Shown piece by piece: positions 35,901 through 45,200 of a stretch of 64,000 bases of DNA. The translations under genes and the position numbers were made by a program. Within the stretch, counting starts at the first letter, position 1. Each line of letters starts with the position of its first letter. Under the pieces are notes generated by a model. It saw only the letters and a list, made by a program, of their open reading frames with translations. It searched no databases and was not told the DNA's origin. Source of the DNA: Ditylenchus dipsaci (Eukaryota; Nematoda; Chromadorea; Rhabditida; Anguinidae). The DNA lies in NCBI GenBank assembly GCA_004194705.1, contig SADC01001227.1:372001-436000 (forward strand), read 5' to 3'.

Positions 35901-36831
35901 AACACAATAGCAGCGCCAAACTCTTTAGCTATATCCCAGACAAAACCCTTTAAAAAGTTATACAAATAGAATTTTTTATCTCTTAAAAAAACCATGCGGT
36001 CCAAATAGCGCATTATAGTAGCTTCGCCACCAGTGTAGAAAAAGATCGGACCATTAGGAACAAAGTGAGTGACGTTGATGAAGTATCTGAAGTGGTTACT
36101 ACATATTGTAGTTACTCTAATTATACACCTAGCGTATAATCTGGATTATCGCACTATTAAACGGGCCGTGCTGTTGAGGATAGTGGTACTTAGGCATCCA
36201 TATGGTGGTACTAATTTATCCAATCAGTTATACCATGATATCAAGATAGCTGTAGTGGATCATAGTACTCAAGTAGAAGCCCTCTATGCAGAAAGTATTC
36301 CAAGTGCCCAATTAAGAGTACTTATGTGCATAGATTTTTGTCTTCAGGTAGCGCTACCCAAGTATTTCAACGGTGATACCCAGGAATCAGTGGTTATCGC
36401 CAAAAATTTCGAGCCTTTAATTTGGGCCTGAAAATGTCGAGCAGAAGAAGTAGCGGCCTTGCGCCCAGTTCTGACTAACAGTAAAAACTATAATTATTTT
36501 AGGTATATAAACATGGCCATGTTTTTTAAAGTTTGATGTTTTTTAAAACCAATACGGTGAAGTGGCACAACCTGAGCTTGAAAGTGCGGGCATCGGTGTA
36601 AGCGAAGTGATCGATTGGTACAGTGAAGAATCTAGAATAAAAATCATCCGTAAAAGTAACTATTTGCTAAAATTTAACTCTTCTTTGCCCCACTGCATCT
36701 AATGCATTTCCAGGATCTCCTTCACCTACTCCAAGCTGGATTTCAGGAAGATAGTAAGCATTGATAATTAAGGTGAAAACTTGCAAGAAAATCATGGTGC
36801 GAAGAAAATTCCCATATCTCTGAAAATTCAT
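29919..36831 (-). CDS. S28 serine carboxypeptidase, DPP7/lysosomal Pro-X carboxypeptidase-like
   Basis: A secreted or lysosomal serine peptidase that cleaves next to proline. The catalytic triad is visible: Ser in FGGSYAGF (35574-35470), Asp in [11 protein letters not shown] (32508-32476), His in DGAHNY (30199-30123). The exon chain is as follows. A signal-peptide exon about 36831-36680 has [15 protein letters not shown]. 36631-36572 has [20 protein letters not shown]. 36086 to about 35760 has [31 protein letters not shown] and [19 protein letters not shown]. Then 35574-35470, about 35215 (GVASSAPV), about 35140-35009, 34948-34845, 34796-34732 (MTMFNFPYP...FPAWPLK), 34684-34606, 33842-33740 ([10 protein letters not shown]), 33650 to about 33495 ([10 protein letters not shown]...RPNWVG), 32508-32476, 30199-30123, 30077-29919. 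Splice phases agree at most joins; the last intron is only 45 bases. Frame breaks occur near 35855, 34765, 33768 and 33540. A 2.3 kb intron between the Asp and His exons holds a hAT relic. Confidence 0.85.
30650..31938 (+). mobile_element. hAT transposon relic in the S28 peptidase intron
   Basis: Plus-strand fragments resemble hAT transposases: [20 protein letters not shown] (30800-30870), a continuation at 30910-31090 ([16 protein letters not shown]), and [20 protein letters not shown] (31426-31490), the part that in hAT proteins precedes the dimerisation domain. The right end is GAGCATCCCTG at 31938, preceded by GGCCTAAAATCGGCATACGG-type subterminal repeats (31760-31925). The left terminus was not found and the ORFs are broken, so it is inactive. 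Confidence 0.65.
31939..32190. other. GC-rich island of foreign composition
   Basis: About 250 bases immediately after the hAT end have balanced to GC-rich composition, very unlike the surroundings. On the minus strand a 50-codon open frame near 32083-31936 reads [20 protein letters not shown] then [18 protein letters not shown], which has normal amino-acid balance. An adjacent frame has [14 protein letters not shown] do not recognise a family. It may be a captured coding fragment, a horizontal insert or an assembly artefact. Confidence 0.45.
33067..33414. mobile_element. Element with GGCGAGATCTGCGGA ends and quasi-repeat interior
   Basis: The TIRs GGCGAGATCTGCGGA and TCCGCAGATCTCGCATGCC enclose an irregular array of CATTTGCGG / CCGCAAATG units in both senses. 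It is related to 12565-13177. It lies in an intron of the S28 peptidase gene; ORFs on the minus strand are repeat translations. Confidence 0.65.
33972..34198. mobile_element. TTAA-flanked MITE, AGGGGCATGCCC family
   Basis: TTAA lies at 33968-33971 and 34199-34202. The long arms AGGGGCATGCCCACGCTAAT and complement pair almost completely, with CAGAAGTTCAATGATTAGG near the loop side. It is intronic in the S28 peptidase gene. The right TTAA is also the left TTAA of the next element. Confidence 0.85.
34203..34431. mobile_element. Second TTAA MITE, head-to-tail with the previous one
   Basis: It is bounded by the shared TTAA (34199-34202) and TTAA at 34432-34435. The arms include TTTGTCCCCGCCTATTCGAA / TGAATTGGCGGGGACAAA. 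It is diverged from its neighbour but built to the same plan. Confidence 0.7.
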
Positions 36832-36839
36832 TGCTAGAA

Positions 36840-37600
36840 AGTTAGTCCAAGTTTTGACAATCACTAAAAAACTCAATAGAGAAAAATTAGTATGAATGAT
36901 CTTTTAAAGAAAAAGTTATTCTTTAAATCAATGAACTATTTGTGCATTGTGTGAAGAATGACCATCTAAATTATTTGTGGTCTTTCAATCAAATAAATTA
37001 TTGAGCAAAAATTACTCATTGTAATTAAATCCAAAGCAATTGATCAGAATAACGGAGAATTAATTTAAAGAATTTTTAGCTATTATTAATATTCCGAGAA
37101 GCATCTTTAGCAATCACAGTATCGAAGTATTCCAAGATATACAAATACGCCATTTTTATTTTCTCTAGGCATTCTGTTATTTGATTTATTAATTATTTCA
37201 ATTTTATTTTCACATTATTTATAGCGACAGAAATACTGATTTTCCGAAAACACGCGAAATTCCACAAATCGATATATTTTTCTTTTATATTTCTCAAATT
37301 TCTGTCCGATTTGTGCAATTTTAAGTTTATAAAATGAAGAAAAATAGCGTGGGGGCTGTTTCACATGGTGGGTCCATTCTTAGCGAAGGATTTGTTTTGG
37401 TCATAAATTTTTTGGATTTCTCTCGTCTTGACGATATTTTGGTCTTATTCGGAATCCGAGGCTTTGGGCATTTGTTTCAAACTAAACATGCATGACAAAA
37501 GTTTGTTTCGCGGCACAACAAACTTTTTATTCTTCGCATAGTTCTTCGAGATCTGCTGGCTGCGTTCTGTGAATTTGCGCTTTGATTTAGCGCCAAACTT
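36840..37600. other. Gene-free stretch 5' of the S28 peptidase gene
   Basis: AT-rich sequence that would include the promoter of the minus-strand peptidase gene. I see no exon, hairpin or defined promoter motif. Confidence 0.3.
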
Positions 37601-37603
37601 TAA

Positions 37604-38946
37604 AAGAGAAGTTCTGTAATTTGTAGTTTGGTCGGACCCTTCAGAAAATTGGAAAATGAGTGCTTGGACTCAAATGAAAGCCTGACCCAACACGATAACA
37701 CCAAATTCGACCACTTTTTGTCACTAGTTCACCGAGCTGTGGCCTCCCGAAGTTTGGTACTCAGAAAAGCCAGTACATTTCTTAACACATTTTGTACTTG
37801 GTGAGAATATGATGATTTACACTCGTTTAAAAATTTATTTGACGCAGAAAAAGTAACTCTTTCTAAAGAGTACAAAAAAATATAGTCTGTAAAATTTTTC
37901 GCTGAAAAAGTGTGTTTTTTTTGAAAAAGTCAGCATTTTTCGAAGACCAATTTTCGGCGAAAAAAAGGCCATTTAAATCGAAATCAGCGTTCACCCTCCT
38001 AAATTTCAGTGCATTAAAAAGAGCATTTCAGAAAGTTCCTTCCTGGTTAAAAAACCCGCAAAAATGGGGGAGGCAAGACGAAAAAGGCATTTGAAGTTTG
38101 CTGGTCGTCCTAACTCTTTTGGTTTTGACGTGAAAAAAATTTTCACTAGGCAAACCTGAAATTCTGACACCGGATTCGTGATCAGCGTATCTGATTCACT
38201 TTAAAACTACTCTTAGAGGTGCAATTTGAATGTCATATTTCGAATTTTTCTCAGAACAATAAATATTGATACACCAATTATTGACTTGTTTGAACATTTA
38301 TTGTCCTGAGAGAAATTTGAAATATGACATTCAATTGCACTTCTAGAAGTGGTTTTAGAAGCAAATCAGATACGCTGATCACGAATCCGATGTCAGAATT
38401 TTAGATTTTCTTAGTACAAAAAAATTTACGTCAAAACTGAAAAGAGTTAGTGATGACTAGCCAACTTCAAAGGCCTTTTTCGTCTCACCTCCCAAATTTT
38501 TTTCGGGTTTTTTTCGCCAGAAAAGGTGCCTTAGAAAAGCTCTTTCTGATGCATTAAAACTCAGAAGGTGCACGCTGGTTTCCGATTTCTATGCTGTTTT
38601 TACGCCGAAAATTGGTGTTCGAAAAATGCTGATTTTTGGGGAAAACACACTTTTTTAGCCAAAATTTATTGCAGACAATAAATCTTTTGTACTCATCAGA
38701 AAAACACACTCTTTCTGCGTCGAATATACATTTTCACTAAGTATAAAATCTTTGAGAAATGTACTGGTTTTTCTGAGTACCAAACTTCGGGAGACCACAG
38801 CTTGGTGAAGTAGTGACAAAAAAGACCGAATTTAGTGCTATCTTACTCAACAAATTGTAGGCTTTCATTTGAGCCCAACACTCAACTTCAAATTTCCTGA
38901 GGGTCGAAGTGGCCTTGATGAAACTACAAAATTACAGAACTTCTCT
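37604..38946. mobile_element. TTAA-flanked giant palindrome (1.34 kb)
   Basis: TTAA lies at 37600-37603 and 38947-38950. Arms of about 650 bases pair throughout (AGAGAAGTTCTGTAATTTGTAG near 37605 against the complement near 38925; GTACCAAACTTCGGGAG on the right against its complement near 37750). The centre (38150-38420) is the conserved palindromic core with TGTCAGAATTT and ATCCG(A/G)TGTCAG motifs. There is no transposase. Confidence 0.8.
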
Positions 38947-38989
38947 TTAAGGGGGATAGTGGGTTAAAGCCATTTAGGTTTGAAAAAGT

Positions 38990-39080
38990 GGCTTCCATGG
39001 CGCAGTGCGTAAGTGCTCGCGTTTTTTGGCCCAAAATGGTGTTTTTTTGGTGTTGCAGGTTCAATCCCACTTAGTGGCAC
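38990..39080 (+). tRNA. tRNA-like Pol III promoter motif in transposon terminus (not a tRNA gene)
   Basis: TGGCGCAGTGCGTAAGTGC matches an A box and GGTTCAATCCC a B box, at about 60 bases spacing. The intervening sequence does not fold as a tRNA. An inverted copy lies at 39180-39215 (GATTGAACCTGCAACACC). Confidence 0.4.
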
Positions 39081-39892
39081 ACTATTTTTTGGCTTATTTG
39101 GCCAGTTTAGAGGTAATTAGACTTTTTTGACGCCAGATTCGGGATCAACGACCCAATTACCTCTAAACTGGCCAAAGATGCCAAAAAAAATAGTGTGTCA
39201 CTAAGTGGGATTGAACCTGCAACACCAAAAAAAACACAATTTTGGGCTAAAAAACTTGAGCACTTACCACACCCCCCCCCCCCCCCCCAATTCAAAATCA
39301 TAATCACTTTCAAAATTTCGCGCCAAATGAAAAATTCATGAAAATTGTGGTTTCTGACCATTACGCTTCTTACACTTCTTTATTTGAATCCTTGAACTTT
39401 TTGTAAACTCTTATGCCTATCAGGTTCCTATTTCATGAGCTTTCAGATGAGCTATCACTTGCTACAATAAACTGGGAAAACTTCGATTTTCAAAACGTTC
39501 TATGAAAAATGGAAAAAAAATTTTCCTGGGTAGTACTCTAAAACAGGTTTTGCGTGGTCATTCTCACATATTTTCACCAGGTTTATTCGTAAAAAGATAG
39601 AGCAAGAAATTTGCTACATATCTGTGTAAAAATTGTACAAAAAAATGCGCATTTTGCGATTTCATGCGGGACGAATAAAAAACTACCAAAAACGCCCATT
39701 TTGACTAAAAAAATGAGTTGCTGGCTGTAAAGCGGTTCTAGTCGTAGATTTCGTGTTCTATCAAAAATCTGTCTGATGATCATGTACTAGAGATCATGGG
39801 CTACATTTGGTGCATAGAGTACTTCAAAAACTGTCGTTTTCGATTTTCCTCTGTGCCTTAAATTTTGACTAAAATTTCTTGTATTCAGGTAT

Positions 39893-40228
39893 ATGAATAT
39901 GGTCCGAACAAGGCGTCAACAGCAGTGGATACCTCGACAATTCGCTAAATGTGATGAAAAGGTATACAACGAAGCTGCAAGAAGTGCAAAGAAGAGGAAA
40001 AATAAACGGAAGAAAGAACGAGCGCTTCAACTAGCATCTGCGAGGATATCTCACCTTGGTAGGGTTTGCTTATTCAGTTATTCGATGCTTAACTGTTATT
40101 TGAACTCAAGACAAGCGCAAAGCAGCATCACAACTGAGTGAGCAGCAGTCTGAGCAATCATCTCAAGGACTTCTGTTTTGCTGGTGGGAAGGATGTCGGC
40201 AAGTGATCGATAAGTACAGAGAAGGTTT
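39893..40228 (+). CDS. Transposon-like ORF, two exons
   Basis: It follows a clear acceptor (TATTCAG). It encodes MVRTRRQQQWIPRQFAKCDE and a Lys/Arg-rich stretch to about 40060 (GTAGGG donor). It continues in a second exon from about 40110 with KRKAASQLSEQQSEQS and LLFCWWEGCRQVIDKYRE, ending at a GTTTGT donor. The start resembles that of the element at 24488 (MVQTRR...), suggesting a shared transposon ORF. Function unknown. The 3' donor joins in principle to the P1-like exon at 40271, after a 42-base intron. Confidence 0.45.
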
Positions 40229-40270
40229 GTAATAAAGTTGTCATTACTATGAAGATAACCAGTCTTTTAG

Positions 40271-40640
40271 CTGTGGAATAGGACGACTGCAGCTCTCGCT
40301 CTTCAAGATGATTGTGTCGCCATTACCGGAGGCAAGATTCAGATGATCTCACGGCTGTTGATGTCACTGTCGAGCCGTTTTGGCCTGGTCTATGTGCAAA
40401 AACTCTCATGGAGTTGATGTCAAGGTGGCTCTCCAATATCTTTGCAGTTAAATTATGTTCCAAATTTTCAGGATTTGGTCTCTAACATTGGATATGGTGT
40501 TGCAACTGCGCCTAGTGCTGCTTTCGCCGGTGATGGTTCCAAGCCTGAAGTCGCTGCCGCTCCTGCCAAGGAGAAAGAAGAAACAAGCGCCCAAGGAAAC
40601 AAGTGAGGAAGAGGACATCGGATTCATCTTATTTGACTAA
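40271..40640 (+). pseudogene. RPLP1: 60S acidic ribosomal protein P1-like sequence (captured copy or error-containing gene)
   Basis: Protein P1 forms the flexible ribosomal stalk that recruits translation factors. Exon 40271-40434 encodes TTAALALQDDCVAITGGKI, then (after frame shifts) VDVTVEPFWPGLCAKTL and HGVDVK. The intron is 40435-40471 (GTGGCT...TTTTCAG). Exon 40472-40640 encodes DLVSNIGYGVATAPSAAFAG, an Ala/Pro/Lys/Glu linker, and the diagnostic C-terminus SEEEDIGFILFD then TAA. An AATAAA-like signal follows near 40687. The usual N-terminus (MxSxxELACVY) is not visible: upstream is the transposon-like ORF. At least three frame breaks suggest a pseudogene or uncorrected sequence. The family assignment is firm. 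Confidence 0.7.
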
Positions 40641-41450
40641 ATTCTGCCTTTAAAGTGCTCCTCTTCTTCTGTTGTTACATGTTACGAATAAATTTGCTTT
40701 TTTCTTAACGCTCTTATTTTCCACAAAAATGTAAACGGATATTATAAGTCACAACGTTGGATGGTGAATAGAGATTTACGAAGGTTTTCATCATTAGGAA
40801 ATAGACAGAATATCTTACAGAAAATTATTGGAAATTTTGTGTAAGAAATGTTGTTTGATTTTGATGTAGAAATTGATGTTAATGTCTATAAAACATTAGC
40901 TAAAATTGTTCTAATTTTGAAAAGAAGTCAAGAAAACATATCCATGTCTTCAAAAAAACACGTAAAAAGGCTATAGCGACAAAAAAACTCTTTGAATTTC
41001 TTGCGTTTTGTTTATTTTAAAGTAATTATGATTTGAATTTTGGGGGGGGGGTGTGTGTTACGCATTGCGCCATGGAAGCCACTTTTTCAAATCTAAATGG
41101 CTTCCCGCCCTTTAAGAGGCTTTCAACAATTCGCCGAGGTATATGACATGCTCTATCAACTACTATGAACGCTGACTTGAAAGATGCATTAAAGTCCGCG
41201 GCAGAAGTGCCGAACCGAAATGCGGGAGCACTGAATAAACAGACTTTAGAAAATCATTAGAAAATAAACCTTGTATAACGAATGTTACAAAAGCGTTGTT
41301 CTACAACACCAATGATGTAACATTTCTATTTCATCCTATCTTTCGTATGAACGGTTGTGCCGAAGCTGCTCCGAATAATAACAAGACTTACACCAGATTT
41401 TGCTGGTTAAAAACTACTTTTTATTGTGGCACTGGAACTCACCGTATTTC

Positions 41451-42100
41451 CTTTAATTGGCGCCCCTTCTAATAAGCGCTTCCTAACCCTCGAATTGAAG
41501 CTTGTATCTCGGAGCGGAATTTTTTCGCGTTTTCTTAGTTCTCGCGACCTCTACCAATTAAACTTTTGGATTTTGGTCAAGGACGATACGTAAAATGCCA
41601 CGTTTTGGAGAAAATGCCACGTTTTTTCGATCCTAGTCAAGAAGGCGAAAAAGTGCCACGTTTTTGTGAAAACGTGGCACGCTTTAGTGAAAAAGTGCCA
41701 CTTTTAGGAAAAGTGCCACGTTTAGTGAAAAAGTGCCACGTTTTTGTGAAAATCGACCACGTTTTCTGACAATAAGTTCCTAAAACAAATCAATGATTTA
41801 CACCTGAAATTTCGAAGATTACCATTAGCTTGCTATTGATATGTCCTTAGGAACAAAGCGCCCAATAAAACCAGCACATATGTGCAAAACTAGGCAAATT
41901 TGAAAAAAACGTGGCACATTTTCACAAAAACGTGGCACTTTTCACTAAAACGTGGCACTTTTTCTCCAGAACGTGGCATATTTCCGTTTTATCCTTTTGG
42001 TCAAACACCTCAAATTTAACATGACTCTAATAAGCGCCCCAGCCCCCTAGAGGTCGATCGAAAAATAAGCGCCCTGGGGCGGCAATTAGAGGAATACGGT
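41451..42100. mobile_element. ACCGTATTTCCTC-family element with GTGCCACGTTTT repeat array
   Basis: The ends ACCGTATTTCCTTTAATTGGCG and ...GGCAATTAGAGGAATACGGT are inverted copies. Inside, about eight imperfect copies of AAAAGTGCCACGTTTTTGTG occupy 41590-41765, and about four inverted copies occupy 41905-41985, so the array pairs with itself. AATAAGCGCCC blocks lie at both ends. Confidence 0.65.
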
Positions 42101-42268
42101 ATGTAAGATATAAGAGTCCTTGCTTCAAAAAGATTTAAAAAACATAATTCCACATAACATGGAAAAAACATAAATTAAGTAAACTTTTTCATCAAAAATT
42201 CACACCAATATAGACTAAATGTAGACATACACGTATGCAACAACTAAATACTTTTTATGCATCTCTCT

Positions 42269-45200
42269 TTAAGGACTCATTTCGAGACTCAACATCTTTG
42301 ACTTTTCAGCGTTGGCTTCAACTAAAATAGCAACACACTCAGTTTCTCACACAAATAATTGTTCTAACTACCTTCAGATTTAGACTGAGCAGTAGCAATC
42401 TGTGCTTGGGCCCCAATCATCGGACCGAGATTTTTCATCAGCATGGAGGGTGTTACTGCTTTTCTGGAATATCTGCTCAATCGCTCCTCTTTTAATATTG
42501 ACTTAGGTGATTTGGGTTCAACAATCTCCTCTTTAATGGAACTACTTGTCGGTATTTTTTCCAAGATCTTGCCAATCTTTGGTAATGGAGTCTTGTTTTT
42601 TAGACGAAAAGAGAAAACCTTCTAGTCCCAGAAATACTACTGTGACTCCTCCAATCTTTGTAGCATTCCCTCTACTGCTTCTATCCACCTCAGAATCCGC
42701 ATTTGTAGCAAATTGTGCTTGGGCACTGACCATTGTCTCAAATTCTTCATGAGGAGCGACGGTACTATTGGATTTCTCTCCTTTTTTCTTTTTATATCTT
42801 CATCAACTTGAGAGAGTGCCCTTTGTCTTTTAGTGTTGAAATCGGTCCTGTTAGATGGTGGAGAGTCTATCATCAGAACCGCTATAGAGTTGGTTCTCCG
42901 TCTTTGGGCTGTTTTGTTAGGATTCTGGATGGTGCATTGCTGCACCATTTTTAGTGCCTGACTCAGTCCTTTTGAAAGCGTCCAAGTCGATCTTGAGTTC
43001 AAGCTAAATATGTTTTAGAATAATTGGCTCTATTGAATAATGGTTGTTGAACAACGATTTTACCCTGTAGACTTTTACAATTTTTTGTTTAAGTCAGCGT
43101 AAGTCAAACTTGACGAAGAGAAGTCTTGGAAAAAGAAAGTAAAAAAAATCAATAAGTATAAGTGAAATAAAATATTCGAACGCCTAACGACCTTTTTCTA
43201 AAAACGGTCTCCGACCGTACTTTCAACTGTACTTGATGACATAGCCGAAATTGTTCACTTACCAATTCTTCGGCATCTTCATCACTGCTCGAATAATTAT
43301 CTACTGCTCTTCCTTCTCCCCAAAAAGTTTGCTGCGTAGCACAGTGTCAACAAAGTCAACATGGTGCTTTTTTGCCAGTGCTTATCATGGACTCCAAATC
43401 AAGCGATTTGTTGAGGTAGTGCTTGCACGACGAGAAGAATCCTACAAACACAATACTGTTCGCTAGTCGTAAACTATGAAAAAAATTAGAACCTGCCAAT
43501 CAGGCACTTTTAACCCTACATCTGGTGGGTCATTATATACTGAGTAGTAGGCCAAATTTGAGCCTTCTTTCTATACTTCCAGCAAATTTTCTAAACCTAG
43601 TAGTGAAGCCTAGTGCTGTTTCTGACTCATCTATTTCTATTTGTGGAGAACTAGGCGAGCGCAAGTTTCTATTAGCAGCCATTTCCAGGCTGTCTTGAAG
43701 ACGTTTTTCTCTCTCCTAAAAGGCTGTTTTCAGGAAAAGTATATTTGGTATTTAAATGAACCTCGTCCTCCCTCTTTTTGCCAACATATGCTCCTTCTCT
43801 GTTTTAGAGATGAAAATCCACGAGATTTTGGCCAAAAATATGAATAGCTCAGTAAGTGAGATCAGACTCATCCCCATGACAACCCCATATTGCCGCCTAT
43901 GTCACTGAGAATTTCGGTAAAGAGATGCTCTGAATCTGCTTGTATTGTGTCTCTATCATGTCTCGGTAGAATATGTTGATGGCTACAAAGTTTGACCTTA
44001 AGTTCAAGTTAAGTTACCTCATAAAACAGTCTTATTCTTTAATTACCTAACATGTCCAGGAGTCCATTCACTGTTCTTTCTTCTCAACAAGCTAGTGAGC
44101 CTCTAGAAAAGCCCTGAGCATAAGAGTTAAAAGTGTGGTACACGGTTCTCTGACACTCTATTTTACATGCTGTGCAGGTGGGTAGCACTTGTAGATGTCT
44201 TCTATACATTTTTGAATAAGGTCAAATTATCTAATGATTTACCTGGATCTCAACACTTCCCGACAAAATGGTATTGTTGAGACATTCATATATTTCGTAG
44301 GTGCACAAACTCGAAAAGCTAAATTTTTTAACGAAATATTTTTAGCATCAAGTTTGTAACCAAAGTCTATCTTTAACAGTTCAGATTATTATGATAAGAA
44401 TTTTTGTGGCTATTATATTTTTTTTCAAACATTTAATCTTCAATTACTCCCTAGATGCTATTCCACAACTGAGTTCGACGATTTTCCTACATACTGTATT
44501 TCCTCTTTAGCTCCCAGCTCTAATAACTCCCCATCATACGGACTTCATATCTCAGCCTAGAGCAAAGCATTTTGCAAATTTTTTTTGCGTTTCCTTACCA
44601 CGAGTTACCTGATTACACTTTTCAGGTTTTAGTTGAGCACCCGAAAATCCAAAGAGTTGAGAAATAACTCCCCTTGGAGAGTTAATAGTGGATATACGGT
44701 ATGGGTTAAAAAAGATTTGAATCCAGCTGAAATCGAACTTTTGCGAGTGTCGCTATATTTACATATATTTCATTATGCAGTTGTATTCTTATCTGTATTC
44801 TTATTATTATGCTTCAAAAATTCACAGAGAACAAAAACAACTTTTGGCTTGATTTTTCTCAATTATCTTCATAAAATTACACGTGAAATAGACTCACACC
44901 CTTCCACATTGAATATAAAAGACTGCAACCACACAATTCATTAAAGTAGTTAGCCCTGCAAAGTGTTTTGCACTTCATTGAACTGTATGCCTCATCTGTC
45001 TCGGTTGAGCTGCATATTCTGTAGGCCATTTAGGTGTGCAATTGCCCCATTTCTCAGTAGGCAACAAGATGTACTAAATAACAATTTTTCGTTTAAAAAA
45101 TTAGCATAGTCAACAACAGTTGTTGGACTAATAGCGGAATAGACTTTTGTACCAGGCGAAACACTTATGCCCTCTGTAGACAAGTGCACTCCAGCCTTCG

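Larger units (their letters stand above)
38951..41111. mobile_element. TTAA-bounded segment with tRNA-like termini and captured genes
   Basis: It is flanked by TTAA at 38947-38950 (shared with the preceding palindrome) and 41112-41115. The ends are inverted copies containing GCCATTTAGRTTTGAAAAAG and GTGGCTTCCATGGCGCARTG. The left terminus continues into a hairpin whose arms (39000-39080 and 39170-39260) each contain GGTGTTGCAGGTT(C/G)AATCC. Between the ends lie a transposon-like ORF (39893-40228) and a ribosomal P1-like sequence (40271-40640). It is either a composite element that captured these or a host locus flanked by two terminal fragments. Confidence 0.5.

Noticed and set aside
36069..36431. 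120-residue plus-strand ORF
   Set aside because: It lies in an intron of the minus-strand S28 peptidase gene and overlaps its 36086 exon; no recognisable features.
43641..43847. Plus-strand 68-residue ORF
   Set aside because: Shadow of the DEG/ENaC C-tail exon on the minus strand.
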